A stretch of 64,000 nt of DNA from Antedon mediterranea (GCF_964355755.1 NC_092680.1:4317001-4381000), one strand, 5' to 3'. Counted from the stretch's first letter, positions 1 through 13,600 are shown. Numbers and translations: made by a program. The notes: generated by a model not told the origin, from the sequence alone.

Positions 1-1413
1 TATTTACCGCTAGGAAAATATGCCGGATCACGCGGCGAGTATTTTCGCTTGGTCGCTGCGCATGTCGAAAAGGAAGCGGCACAAATAGCTATTGGTATTG
101 ATCTACATAGTTTTCATCAAATTGATGCGATGCCACCGCCTGATTACAGAACGACGACGAAGAGCAACTCCACTTTAATTGAAGATTTTTCTGTTAATAC
201 AAAGACATCTCAACTTCAAAAAAAGTCAAAAAGAGAGGTGAATAATCGAGCTGGAGAAGTTCGCAAACGTGAAAATACTATTGTTATTCTTGATGAATTT
301 GGAATGATTTCAGAAAGTAACCCTTCAAAACAGACTCCACCAAGCTCCGATGATTTAGAAATCAAAAACAGGTTTTATGCATCAAATGGTGTAGTCAAAA
401 CATTGCCAAAAGCAAAACATAACTGTTTCAAAAAGATACTTCTTTGGGAAGACAGGTTGAGATATAATGCCCCAGAAGCCGCGGGTACATTCTTTTGTCC
501 CGATATTTCTTGTAAAGTTCAAGTAAGTTACAGTAACGGATCTATTGATAAAATATCCAAAGCTGACGCAGTTGTTATACATCACAGCGCAAAGAAAGAC
601 TTGCAGAAGATGATAACAAAGCGCAAAGTTGGTCAGAAATGGGTATTAGCAACAAGAGAGAGCCCCCTGCAATCATCAATAGAACCACCAGGCAACCTGC
701 GGTCTGTGTATGACTGGGTAATGACTTACAGGCAGGGCGCTGATTTTAGCCTAGCGTGGGGTTATTTTGACCGCGGTGTACCGCAGTGGAAAGAAGGCGT
801 TAATAGAAATTGGGCTAGCGGTAAAAACAGGTTTCTAGCGTGGAACAAATCAAATTGTAGCGACACGCCTTCTTCTTACATCGAGTTCGTCTCTAGGTTA
901 AACAAGTACATGCCAGTTAATATACCGCAACAGTGTCGTTTAACTGATGGTAACACTGAGGAATGTCAGCAAAGTATACGACAATTTAAGTTTCTTCTTG
1001 CACTTGAAAACAGCGAATGTAAAGACTTTATTACGCAAACATTCTGGGAGACAGCACTAAAAAACGATGTAGTTCCTATTGTGTTTGGCCCACCGAAATC
1101 AAACTACGAGCGGATAGCTCCACAACATAGTTTCATACATCTTGATGATTTTACAAAAGTAGCCGATTTAGTAAAATATTTGAAAAAGTTAGACAATAAT
1201 GACACTTTGTATAATGAATATTTTTTATGGAAAAAGGAAGGAAAAGTAGTGAGTACAAAGGAATCTTGGACATTTAACTCTAGAGATAAAATGTGCGAAG
1301 TTGCTGGAAAACTTCGTAATCCGGGTTCAAATCAACCAAATATAGGCCTATACGATAAAATCATTGGTCCGTGGTGGAAAGGCTCGTGTGCAAAACGAAA
1401 ACTCCCAGGTTAA
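1..1413 (+). CDS. Alpha-1,3-fucosyltransferase (GT10), 5'-partial
   Basis: The frame is open from base 1 to TAA at 1411-1413 (470 codons); there is no upstream stop and the first in-frame ATG is at 130, so the real start is probably off the window. GT10 enzymes transfer fucose from GDP-fucose to GlcNAc-type acceptors in the Golgi. Seen here: KKILLWEDRL at about codon 145 (start of the N-terminal catalytic half), a W-M-T-Y-R motif at about codon 240, and the family signature LLALENSECKDFITQTFWE followed by VVPIVFG at about codons 333-363, which is the GDP-fucose-binding region. Codons 50-140 are Ser/Lys-rich and look like a long stem. No membrane anchor is visible in the window, whereas type II Golgi enzymes have one, so it should lie upstream. 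All visible coding sequence is one exon. The family call is secure; acceptor specificity is unknown. Confidence 0.9.
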   Translation, partial: YLPLGKYAGSRGEYFRLVAAHVEKEAAQIAIGIDLHSFHQIDAMPPPDYRTTTKSNSTLIEDFSVNTKTSQLQKKSKREVNNRAGEVRKRENTIVILDEFGMISESNPSKQTPPSSDDLEIKNRFYASNGVVKTLPKAKHNCFKKILLWEDRLRYNAPEAAGTFFCPDISCKVQVSYSNGSIDKISKADAVVIHHSAKKDLQKMITKRKVGQKWVLATRESPLQSSIEPPGNLRSVYDWVMTYRQGADFSLAWGYFDRGVPQWKEGVNRNWASGKNRFLAWNKSNCSDTPSSYIEFVSRLNKYMPVNIPQQCRLTDGNTEECQQSIRQFKFLLALENSECKDFITQTFWETALKNDVVPIVFGPPKSNYERIAPQHSFIHLDDFTKVADLVKYLKKLDNNDTLYNEYFLWKKEGKVVSTKESWTFNSRDKMCEVAGKLRNPGSNQPNIGLYDKIIGPWWKGSCAKRKLPG

Positions 1414-1443
1414 AACAAACTTAATTAACATCTAATAATATTG

Positions 1444-1449
1444 AATAAA
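1444..1449 (+). terminator. Poly(A) signal of the fucosyltransferase gene
   Basis: AATAAA lies 31 bases after the stop codon and is followed by T-rich DNA. Inferred from the motif and its position. Confidence 0.5.
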
Positions 1450-2017
1450 CGTTATTCCATCTTTTTTAAATTAAACTAATATTTAAGTATTTTTTTTCTT
1501 TTTTCTTTATAAACTTCTTTTAATATTAACTTTAATATATATTTTTATTAATGACCTTTTGTATTAACTTTTTTTTGTATTAAAGAAAAAAAAAAGAGAA
1601 CTATCGCATATCGAACTTTAGACAGAATTTGAATATAAACTTAAAACCCTCAAAACTTTCACGCTCTTGGCAGCTGAAACACACCAGGGTGGTGTAGCGA
1701 ATTTACTGTTGAGCCAGGTTGAATGCATTCCTAACATATGGGGTATAATAAAACAAAATTACCAATTACCATATTATGCCATAGTACATTATTCTTTTTC
1801 GCATCAGCAACTATCAGAGCAGGAAAGAGTAAAATTGAAATTGTAATTGTGCTCTTCCCTGATGATGAGTTTTTTTAAACCGTCGTTTCGCTTACGGTTT
1901 TGTAGACAAATGTAATAAATCCGGAATCGTCCATCGCAGTGGTTTTTTAAAAACTGTTTTATCTTCAACAAAACTACGAAATGATCTATTTGAAAGCTTG
2001 ATTTCATCCATCCTTAC
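1450..2017. other. AT-rich intergenic DNA, no gene seen
   Basis: T-rich and A-rich runs follow the fucosyltransferase 3' end. The short frames here have no recognisable protein features. The fucosyltransferase (+) and CC2D1A (-) genes converge on the 1.4-4.6 kb interval. Confidence 0.5.
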
Positions 2018-2143
2018 TTTTATGTTTCAAAAATATTTTTGATGTGCCTATATGTGGACATGATGATGTCATATCTCTTACCATATTTGTGCATATCACT
2101 ACCATACTTGGGCACATTTGTTAGTGGAGACAGACCTTTATGT
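2018..2143 (-). mobile_element. MITE family A, 5'-truncated copy
   Basis: It has the family A core (GATGTGCC, TGGACATGATGATGTCATATC, ACCATA..TTGGGCACAT) and a degenerate right end TTAGTGGAGACAGACCTT. The left terminal repeat is missing. Confidence 0.6.
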
Positions 2144-2371
2144 TCATATTGTTTGTGGGTGGGGGTGGGGGAGGGATATACATTAAATACACAAACGTAA
2201 ATAACTCTCCATCCGTTATTAAAGAAGAGCAATTCATCTCCGCTTACTAGATAAATAAAAAAAAAAAAAACGATAATGCAAAAGAGGAGGAAACAGCTTT
2301 CATCACGTAATTATTACGTGACCAAGTTTTCCGATTTATGAATACCATACCATATCTGTGCTTATCCCATA

Positions 2372-2552
2372 AAGCGTGGTTCCCACTAGCGACGCAACAC
2401 AAGGACGTAACGCAACGGAAGTGAATTGACCAATCACAAGCGATGGCTTATTCGCTTGTGATTGCTAACTGTCTATAACTTCGCTTGTCATTGGTTAAAA
2501 CGCTTGCGTTGCGTTTACGTCCTTGCGTTACGTTCTAGTGGGAACCAAGCTT
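2372..2552 (+). mobile_element. MITE family B, subtype alpha, complete
   Basis: The ends are AAGCGTGGTTCCCACTAGCG and, inverted, AAGCTTGGTTCCCACTAG, flanked on both sides by TA (2370-2371 and 2553-2554). Inside are inverted CCAATCACAAGCGA / TCGCTTGTCATTGG segments, so the whole 181 bp can fold back. There is no coding capacity; it is a non-autonomous DNA transposon. Confidence 0.85.
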
Positions 2553-2965
2553 TATGATAACAATCTTCTGTGTTTATTGCGTGAATTCATGCTGTAGGCA
2601 TACTCTATAAATTACACAAATCAAACACATTTCTGACTCGTGTTGTATGTTTTGTTGAATCAAAGTTTTCTCACGAAGTCTATTAGCAGACAAAAGAATT
2701 AAATAACAAGTAACAATAGTTGTTTTAGTAATAAGGCTAATCTAGGGTTTACATCACTACAGCTGAGCCGAATAATGCTACCACCCACGAGTTGCAAAAC
2801 CACTGCTCGATGGGAACACCCTCCGTTATTTCAATTCGGAAACAGGTGCTACGTGTTTATGTCTCAATTTTGATAAAATTAATTTCATTAAAAGATATGA
2901 TTATTGGTTAATAAAAGTCTTATTGGCCAGATGTTTGGCCAACTTTGACGTAATTGTACTTTATG

Positions 2966-3323
2966 CAAGAGATGCAACACAAGGACGTAGACGCAACACA
3001 AGCAAGTTGACCAATCACAAGCGATTGTTCGAATATTCCATCGCTCGTGATTGATCAAATCACTTAAGCTTGGTACCCACTAGCGACGCAACGTAACGCA
3101 ATCTACGCAACGTAAGCAAGTGCCCTTTTAATAATTGTGCTTGCCCCCGCCTGCGTGAAATCAAATCTGCGTTGTTTGCAGCACTATTACGTCGTCGGTT
3201 CCCAATTGTGATTACGCAATACAACACTTTGCGTCGATACGTCGCTGCGTTGCGTTATAGTGGGAACCACGCTTTACATTGCGTTACGTACTTACGTTGC
3301 GTCTCTAGTGGGAACCAAGCTTA
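2966..3323 (-). mobile_element. MITE family B alpha, split by a nested family B beta insertion
   Basis: 2966-3063 matches the left and middle of a reverse-oriented alpha copy, and 3277-3323 matches its missing right end (GCGTTACGTACTTACGTTGC, CTAGTGGGAACCAAGCTT). The gap between them is exactly filled by another family B element (3065-3276), so the nesting order is direct. Confidence 0.75.
3065..3276 (-). mobile_element. MITE family B, subtype beta, inserted in another B copy
   Basis: The ends are AAGCTTGGTACCCACTAG and AGTGGGAACCACGCTT. The interior differs from subtype alpha, with GGTTCCCAATTGTGATTACG and CACTTTGCGTCGATACGTCG. TA follows the right end. Confidence 0.8.
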
Positions 3324-3562
3324 AGTAGGCCTACTATCCTGTTAGTGCAGTACCCACTGCTTTATTGGACTCGACTCAACCCTTGCCTTCAGCGCTCTCG
3401 GTGTTCGAGAGATATGAACGCAAGGCTAATGATCTGGAAGTAAGTAGGTTTGAGTCCCACACGAGAAAAAGGTATGAATATTAACGTGTTCTCATTTTAC
3501 ATGAAGTATAATACGTCAGAGTAGGGCAAACATTCGACCAATTAACTGCGTAGCTCTCCCTA

Positions 3563-3743
3563 AATCGTGGTTCCCATTAGCGACGCAACAGAAGGACGTA
3601 ACGCAACGCAAGTGAATTGACCAATCACAAGCGATGACTTATTCGCTTGTGATTGCTAACTGTCTATAACTTCGCTTGTCATTGGTTAAAACGCTTGCGT
3701 TGCGTTTACGTCCTTGCGTTACGTTCTAGTGGGAACCAAGCTT
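3563..3743 (+). mobile_element. MITE family B alpha
   Basis: Nearly identical in layout to the copy at 2372: ATCGTGGTTCCCATTAG at the left and CTAGTGGGAACCAAGCTT at the right. It abuts the next B element with only a TA between them. Confidence 0.85.
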
Positions 3744-3744
3744 A

Positions 3745-3937
3745 AAGCGTGGTTATCACTAGAACGCAACGCAGCGACGTATCGACCCAAAGTGCTGTAT
3801 TGCGTAATCACAAGTGGGAACCGACGACGCAATAGTGCTGCAAACATCGCAGGCTGAGGCAAACACAATTATCAGAAGGGAATTTTCTTACGTTGCGTAG
3901 ATTGCGTTACGTTGCGTCGCTAGTGGGAACCAAGCTT
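3745..3937 (+). mobile_element. MITE family B beta
   Basis: Starts AAGCGTGGTTATCACTAG and ends CTAGTGGGAACCAAGCTT. The beta interior (AAAGTGCTGTATTGCGTAAT, AACCGACGACGCAATAGTGC) is in the orientation opposite to 3065-3276. Confidence 0.82.
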
Positions 3938-4265
3938 AATGCAAAGGTAATTCGCTGCAGTTAAACAATTGCCACTCTGTTTTCAATATTTGTTTTTAAT
4001 GATCATTTTATTACAATACGGTACGGTAATATTACACACACCACAAGCATAAGACAAATTATATTCCCGGTGCAAACGTATCTATTTATTTTATATTATC
4101 CTTGGTATTAGGTTGATATACTTCTATTATTATTTCGTGAATCATCATCACAATTATATATTCATTGTTTATTTTCTTTTGTATGCAAGACAGTAACATA
4201 CAGTAACAATGTAAACACATATAATGAATATTTGAATCAATTCAATTTCTAAATTATTATATTAT

Positions 4266-4271
4266 TTTATT
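4266..4271 (-). terminator. Candidate poly(A) signal of CC2D1A
   Basis: TTTATT on + reads AATAAA on -, about 375 bases past the CC2D1A stop. 3940-4640 is otherwise AT-rich and holds nothing else I can name; it would be mostly 3' UTR. Confidence 0.35.
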
Positions 4272-4643
4272 CGATATAAACTAACGGCTTTCTTTGTATT
4301 GTTTTTTAATGTATAAAATAAAGTACCGATTACCGGAGTATTAGGTTAAAAAAAATTAACATAATTAATGTACACTTTGAATTATTAAATGTTCATCTTA
4401 ATAACAGTAGATCCATTCCAGAATAAGATTTAAAATCAAATCAACTTTTCATTGATTAAAATTAATATTAAATCAAAACCATGAGTTCTTGATTTAAAAT
4501 AAAATTCGGTCTATAATCGAATTATTGCAAACACACCATGCTAAAGCGAGAACCAATTATGGAACGCCGTCGAGGCATAATTCATAAGAATATTCGGATT
4601 TGATGTAAGGTGTTTCACGTGGTTTGTTTTCAATTACAATCTC

Positions 4644-7600
4644 CTAACGTAGCGATTGTATCTGTAATGGCGAAAACATTGAACGATATTTGAATGACGA
4701 ATTTTCAATCAAGCATTTCGTACGTTACCCATATTAATTATTAAAATACACTAATAAATTAATACTAATACAAATAAAAGGTTCTTACCTCTTTTTCAAC
4801 TATGTTTTTCTTTGACATGAATTGCTTCGCTTTATCCTGTATAGAGAAAAGTGCCAAAATATAACATTTAGATTTAAAAAGACGAAAAACGAGAAAAATG
4901 TCTCACACATCATCATCAGGTCAGCCACTATCAGCTCAATGCAGGAGAGAGGCCAAACCAAAACCATCTTTTCTCTCCTCACGGTCATCCATAAAAAGAA
5001 TAAAAATCCACCTCCTTCATCAATAAAAAAAGTTTAAACTATAATATACCTTGTTACCCGATTGCAAGGCCTGTTTGGCCTCAGTATGGTACGTCACTAG
5101 TAGCTGTTGCAGATTCTGGACATACTCTGGTAAAATAAATATAAACAATCCAGCTTAAAGGGGAGCTCCGATATTTCTTGTCATACATAAGTTGGGGACC
5201 CCTCATAAAACGTCACAAAATTAACATGAATATTCATTAATCATATCCATATATATATATGTTTTGTTTTATTTTGACTTAATTTGTGCTACTTAGTTTT
5301 GTTATTTTTGTATTTTATAAGTAATGATGGAGTAAGAGCAGTTTTCTGTTTGGGCTCATGCCTATTACTTGCTCCTGGCAAGATGAATTGTAAAATGTAC
5401 TTTATGAACTTTTGCCGAATAAATATTATTATTATTATTATAAGTGTGACGTAAGAATTGAGCTAACTACAATTCGCTAATGCAAACGCTTTCTGTCGCG
5501 TGGATTAGACTATGGACTTTACATGTCAATATATGGGGTTCGAATCCAATGAGCAACTTCTTTTTATTTTATAGTAAGAGAAAGATTATTTAGAGAGTTA
5601 GGTTTAGTTATATTTAGGAATTAGTTCGGATATCTTTCACATAAGGGGTCCCCAACTTATGTACGAAAAAAAATCGCCTCCGGGTTTAAAATGCATAGCA
5701 GTGAAGCAGAATGAGAGCCACTTTTAAAAAGTTATGCTACAGGAATTTTTCATAATTTACTCATTTTACTTGATAAAATGGTTGCCAAGGTTTATAATTT
5801 AGTCGCAAGTATAATCCCGGAGCTATCCTTATAGGCATTTCATGCTTATAAGGAAGAAGTAATCGTTGTGTAATTTACTCTACAAGTTCGGTTTATTTAT
5901 GCAGTATTAGCCTTATAGTACATTTATGTAAATAATAATTAGCATCGAACTTTTTGTTTGATTGCATTAGAATAATACGTGTCTGTGAATACGTCTCCTG
6001 CAAATTAACTGTCAAAAACAGGACCGAACTGTTCCCAGAAAAAAAATATAAATATATCGAGTGCCCCAGAAATAAACCTACAGGCCCAATAATGTCTGCA
6101 GCAGCGAAATATCCATGTCATTCCTTGTAATAATAAATCAAATCCGACAAATATCATATATCGAAATGGAATCACGTGTTAAGTAGGTGTCGGTATTTAA
6201 TTTTCCGTGACAACACTGACAGAACAATTTAAATTGTGTTACCCGTAAACGCAGGCACACTACCGCGCTGGGGAATAGAACTAATATCGTTTGACACATA
6301 ATATGTTTAAATTATGCATTGATCTTGATAAAGTTCCTCTGTCAAAGATCAAATGGGTTATTCGAGTGATACATAACCCCTGCACTTGAAGTAAGCTGTA
6401 TAAATTACGAATGAGATACACGATCAGCGAAATGTTTACGTTTTGTAGAAAAAGTAACCCACTGTTAAGTATTCCATCGAATAATTGAAAATAGAGAGTT
6501 TAAGACTCACATGAAACGACCACTTATTATACGTTTACTGATCTAATAGAGGTTCGAGAGGCCTAAATATAAAATAGCTATATGATGCATGACATATACG
6601 TCTATATTTGCGCTGATTACTAGCTGCATTTTTGGAGTAATATGTTTCCATACGTGTTTGATCCATCCAAACAAAAATGACTAGGGTAATATTATGTTCA
6701 GCGCGGTTTCACAACATTATGCGCTATATAAATCCAGGATATTATTAATTGCCTAAAATTTGAATACTAATCTTGGAATTTAGGCCTATATAAAGAGCCC
6801 TGGCTTGATACTGTAATGAAACATTAAGTGCTGAAGTTGAAGAGGTATTAAGTAGAAGTGATGACATTTAAAAAAATGTAATACCTTGTCGAAGTGACGA
6901 GTCTGCTTGCCTTAGAATATTTTGACCCTGTGCTAAATTCCTTTTCATACTTTCATGTTTTGCTAATATTTCTTTCGGTACAACCATTCGTTTTGCCTTC
7001 ATCGCAGACAACTACAACATAATGCATATTGTATACAGTTTATAATCAATGTATTTCATCATTTATATTTAACTAGGCCTACATAAATGTTCTAACACAG
7101 GATCAGCATACCAGAGATCATGTAAAGGAGAGGTCGAATAAGTGTCCTACCTTTTCTTCTAGTGCGTCAGTAGTCCATTTTAAGACTGCGACACTATCCC
7201 TGGGCGCTGAACTGAAAAGGAATGATAAATCTAAATTTAACCCGTGTATCTAAAATTAAACTATGTCTATCACATTAATTGACGTTTGGAGTTTAGTTTG
7301 TAAGCGAAGCATGTACAGTGAGTTACAACAGGCCTACAATCAAAAGATAGCTGCTGCTTTGTATGTAGGCCTATTAACGTTATGAACAATACTACGGACA
7401 TTAGTAATGATACTGTACTTAGGCTTATGCTAAAATAAACAAAAATATATAGTCATAACCTAGCCTACTTGGTGATGTATAAATGAACACCTACGTGAAA
7501 GGGGTGGAGTTTCTTATCTAAAAAGTAAAATGTAGATAAAACGTATTCCATTTTGTGACATGATGAACATGTATTTCATAAGACGTTCATCGCCTGAATA

Positions 7601-10600
7601 CCAATTCTTTTGTTTGTTTTATTGTTTTTAATTCAACGGAGAGGTATGTTCAACAGTGTACAGTATATAAAAACTGTGTATTCAGCTGTGTAGGCCTACA
7701 ATATTCATTGATAAACTCTATGACCTTTTTGCTCTAACCAGCATTCTTGTACAACACCGTCCTAATTAACCCTTATTAATATCACAGCTTGCTGCAAGAA
7801 TAACGAACTTCCCGGCTACTGTGTGTGCAATACATTTATTAATACATTCAGCTATGTGTCTATAACTCCGTACCGTGTGTATACAATTGTTTTTTAAATA
7901 TTATACGCATCATAAAGGATGTATAGTCTCTTCTCGTTCATTATGGATTTTTACATTGCGCAACATAAAAACAACATAAATGACAATACACACTCGTTTA
8001 TTGCACTCATGAGTTCACAGTAATATAAAATAAGATCGTCAATGTTACATTTAAAAAAAAATAAATTATCACAATTTCAAGTTTATCTTTGTATAAAACA
8101 TTCATATATAATTATAATTTGATATTTACAGACTTTTAAAAAGGATTTTAAATGAAATATTTAACATAGTAAAATAATGTATAAAAATTCGTTCTTAAAA
8201 CGTTTCAAAGATTAAAAATCTAGTATTATATAATTATTATCATTTATGAAATTCTTCAGCCATTAGTCAAAAGGCTTAAAAATGCTGTTCTAAAGTTTCA
8301 TTTTTTGTCATCCCATAAAAGGATATATTCCCTATGGTTGCCTGCTATTAACAGAAAATGCCCCCCATGATGGAAAAGCTCACATTGGCCTCCCTACTAA
8401 TAAGGGAAGGGAACGCATAAAATATCTAAATTCCTCATTATTTACCAACCATACTAAATAAAGATTTACAAAGTCTCTTAACATTAACAAAAGACGTTAT
8501 ACTATGTTAAAACCCTTACAAATCTATTCGTATATTTGACGTTATTCAACCATTCATGTAACAAATCACATGGATTGCCCCAGAGTCTCTTCTAGTACAT
8601 TCTGCTATCCACTATAGAGAAATGTAATGTATTTTCTATGATTTTATTAAGCTATTTCGAAGAAAGTGATAATTTCATGCGGCTATTCTTTTTGACATAT
8701 TTTCAAATCCCAAAGGTAAGTATAATGTGATGTAAAATGTACATTAATGTTCGTGTTTAAAGTTAGTACGTAAATGTGTGTACGAATTAGAGTAGCATAT
8801 TATTTCATTGAAGATGACTGATTATAATTATTATTAATATATCATATATTTCACTTTTTATCATCTTCTGTTAAAGTGAATTATTCTTGTTTTTGTTGTT
8901 ATTGATATTATTATTACTTCTTTTTATCTTAATATTTTTTAAAGCTTTGCTTATTGCTTATTTTGAATTTCCCTTTCCATAACTTGTTGATGACATCTCT
9001 GTATATTTTATGGAATACATTGATTTTTATTGATTGATAGATATATGTATTATTATGTGTTTAAACAATTCAGTGTTTGATGGATATGGATAACAACTTT
9101 ATGCTGCGGTGTTGAATCCAAACTAAAACCAACAGAGAAATCTGTTCCGTGGTTGATTGCATTTCACATGACCCAACAAGAGCTACTAACCGCTAAACCC
9201 CGTGAACCCAACCCCTGTGGGCCATTTGAGGCCCATGTTCTGCTTTCTATACTCTATCTGGCCTGTGCGATTATTTCCAAATTACAATCATCTCCACTCT
9301 ATTTTGTGATATAGTTACATATATTTACATCACTACCATATTTAAGCATATCACTAAGATATTAAGGCACATTTTTTTGTCGCATAAAGTTTGATAATGT
9401 AGACCGAGTTTTAGGAAACTCCAATCTACAAATCGTCGTTGTTATGGATATGAATGTATCATTTTTGTTGTTATTGACAATATTTATCCAGTGGTCCATT
9501 TGTTAGTCCCTACCCACCACCACCTCTGGTTCTGCCCTACACCTCCCCAACCCTTCTATTTCAAAATCATGTATGCACCATTGACATTTTTGAAAACCGT
9601 CCATTACAATAATTATGATGATTCTATAATAATGATTTGATTAATATTAATGATCATGCTGTGAGTAATGCCAGAAACCAGAGAATAACTGGTTTTAAGA
9701 GGCTGAACATATCGAAGAACTGGAAATAAAAAAGGAAAAAAGGGTATATTAATATCCCAAATACCAACATGGAAAACAAACAGAACAACGTTAACAGGAA
9801 GGACCAGATTATTTTGCATGCTTTGTTAAACAAATTAAAAAGTAACATTCAGAAATTAATTAAAAAAACTTGAGCCCTGTCTACACTATCAAACTTGTGT
9901 GATGTACCTAAATATGGTAGTGATATGCTTAAATATGGTAGTGGTATGACATCATCATGTCCATATACATTATTGGCACATCACACTTTTTTTGTCCAAT
10001 AAAGTTGGTTAGTGTAGACAGAGCATTAGAAATAACAAAGAAACTTATAGCTCTGTCTACAATATAAAACTTTATGTGACAAAACAACGTGATGTGCCCA
10101 TAATATGGACACGATGATGCCATATCATTACCATATTTGGGCACATCACACTAGTTTGATAGTGTAGATGACAGAGCTTAAAAAACTAATAAAGTAAAAG
10201 AACAGGTTTTTCCTAAAGTAGGGGTCTAACACAATGCTACTATGGCAGAGAGACGTGCATGTACTGTAATGTTAATTAATGGTTAGTGTATGTATAAGTG
10301 AAAACGGGTTATATATACTGTATATATACATGTGAGAGTTGTGTATAAAATATATTATTACTTACTTTTGTTGTGTTCGACTCTGAAAAAGCAAAAGAGA
10401 TAAGTTGATTAACCAGCAAACAATGGCATTGGTTGGTAATTTGTTTACTAAATTTGTCTGGTAGGCCTACAGTACAGTATGCCAACATAGACTACTGATA
10501 TGGTCATCTTAAATGAAGGTATATAGTATATTATACTGTATTTAGAAAATGTTTTCTAAATATTTCATGTAAAAAATTGCAAATATAATTCTTACTTTTG

Positions 10601-13600
10601 AAGGACTTCTGCTACTTGCCATCTGTAAACGAAAACAACAAATAACTTAAAATTTTCAAAGATTGTGTTGTTTTTCTATATATCTTCACACAAAAGAATT
10701 AATAATAGTACCGTTACATAGCTTTCTATTCTTTATAAAGTAGAGCATTTAAGAGAACACCTTCGTTACCCTACAAGTGTCCTCTAAATGAAGTGTTAAC
10801 AGATATATTTCCCTCCATTCATTTCACGGAAAATAGTCCCTTTAATAGGAGGGGGGGGGGGGTACTTGAATAGGCGTGTCGGTTTAGTATAAGGCATTTT
10901 TTGAGGAAAATGGTAAAAAAAAAATGTCAAAAAAATACATACTTGTGTTGTTATTTTGCTGCTACCGTCAATAACTAGCCATTTCTCGCGTACAAATTCG
11001 TGTTTAATGCCAGATAATGGACGGTAGATTCTAACTTTTACTTCAAGCTTTCCGCCAACTTGCTTTCTTCCCTCAGTTAGCTAAAAATATGTAACATATC
11101 ATTTCATTTATTTCATAATAAAAAAAGATCAGGAAAAACAAACGCAACCTAGGCCACTATTTAAATTGATGTTTATAAATTAAAAATTTAAGTTATAGTA
11201 AACTTTCTCTCTTGTAAGTAAGCTTTGTCTACACTATCAAACTAGTTTGACAAAAAAAGTGCAATGTGCCCAAATATGGTAGTCATATCCCAAATATGGT
11301 AGTGATATGACATCATCATGTCCATATTTGGGCATATTTTTTTGTCATAAAAGTTTGATAGTGTAGTCAGAGCATAACTTGCTTACTGTCACATTTTCAT
11401 TACCTGAAGGCTTTCGTGAATTTCACATTTTTTTTCAAAGTCAGTCAGTTTTAAAGATGCAGTGCCGAATACACCATCACTTCTCAGAAACCCTCTGAAG
11501 AAAATAATAGTTTGAATTAGGAAGAATGCAATTCAAAACCAGGCTAGTGGTTTGGAGGTCGTGGGTTTGAATACTTTTTTCCATTTAATTTTTTTCCACT
11601 ATTCTCAATGTACAGAGCATTCAGTACAACTACGTAATGCAACATATTATTGTCAGTACAATATTACTTTTTATAGTAGACTTCAAACTTGACAGACTTC
11701 CTTTTGACTACGCCTGCAAACGATCTCGACGACAAGTTTACTGGAAACTTAAAAGATTGCTCATACTCGGGATTGTCCCCCTCTTTGCTGTGAGTTTTCT
11801 CTGAAGGGGGTTCATCCTAAAAAACAAAACAAGTGATCAAAAATGTTATACGACAATCATTTTTTTATCTGCATAAGTCAAAAGAGATAGAGAATATAGT
11901 TCATTAATTGTAAACCAGTAAATGAACTTATGTGTCACGCTGTCAGCTAGACTTTGTTTGTTATAATTAATGAACTATATCTCAATACTAATCAAAACCA
12001 GAGGAAAATACTTACTGTTGGAAATGGAAATTCAAACTTAATATAAGTGTCAAGATCTTTGGCAGCATAACCTGTTGGAAAAAAAATGGAAAAGAAAAAT
12101 TAAAACCAAATAAACACACTAATAATACATATTAGAATATGTGTATTCATGTGGCCAATCAGGGCGAAACGACCCACGAAATAGCAACCCAGGGTGAAAC
12201 CTTATTCTCATTACATGCGATGTTTACATAGACAGATTATTATAGTAGGCCTAGAAATTTGTAAATAAAACATATCCGAAATTGTCATTGGTTTAAATAA
12301 ATTGCACAAAATATGTCTGTTTATTCATCATGACCTAACGTCTATTATGTTTCTAGTATATCACTGGGCAGTATAGAATTTCTTCTATGCCTGATAAATT
12401 TTTATATATTACAGATTTATTTCAGAACAAGAATCCTTTTATAAATGATTTACCTGAAGGAGGAGTGTATTGCACACCACGTACTATGACTACTTCTGCT
12501 TGGCTTTCAGACAAATCTGCACACAATCTAAAAAAATAGACACATTAAAATAAAAAATACCAGACTAAGATATTGATAGGCATAGATGGTTTGAGATGCT
12601 ATGATCTAGGAAAATCATAGCATGGAAAGTGAAATCTTGGTTTTATAATAACTATCTGTATACCATTCTTTACGTTAAAACAGCAATAAATATGTATGTG
12701 TGCAACGTTTCGTTTCCTTGCCAGATGAAAACTGTACATACGTATGTATTAATATTACTGGTTTAACATAAAGAATTGTATAGAAATAATTACTATATTT
12801 GTGATTCGTAAAACAATACTAATTTGCGTAGTACGTACTTTAACGATGGTAGTGTTCGGTATTCGTAGTGAAATCGTGGTATTGGATCACCATGCGTATG
12901 TGCTCCTACTAATGTATCTAAGTCCTGACGGGAACTCCTCGCCATCTGTTCAAACCTGAAAACCGAATTGAACAATAATAAATATATTTATAAAAAGAAA
13001 ACTGTAGTGTACAGTTTAAGTAATTAAAAGTACGGGTATTTGCTCGTACTGCTGTCTCTACTATTTTTATAACTGAAAATAAATATCACATTCCATAATT
13101 CTAAGTATGTGTTCACACAACAAGTTTGCTATAAAATTTATCAAGTTTCTTACTTTTCAACTTCACTTATTTTACCCATCTTTGAAAACTGTTTTCGATT
13201 AGTTTCACAAATCTGGAAAAAATAACGTTAAAAATTATTATCATTAATTATATTAATCAAATTCATGTAGCGTATCACTCTTTATAATCTGTTTGTTTGT
13301 TATTTCATCATATAGAAACTTTAATTAAATACCTGTATCACTCTTTATTATCTGTATGTTTGCTATAGGAGAATTAATTATTCATTTTTATATTTAAATT
13401 ACTAATTGTATTGTAATTTTTTTTTAATGGATTATTGAAATGAAAGAAAAAAAAACCAAATTGTACAGTATATACATTGTTATTATAATATTAAATCAGG
13501 TGGTAGTACATATTATGTATTGACTGCTCATAATTAATCTTAAAAGGTGTTTCAGAAACTTACTTAAAACCACTTTGTATCTAAGTAAAGGTCAAAGGTT

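Noticed and set aside
2372-3937. CRISPR-like repeated units
   Set aside because: The repeats are inverted-terminal transposons with TA flanks in a eukaryotic genome, not direct repeats with unique spacers.
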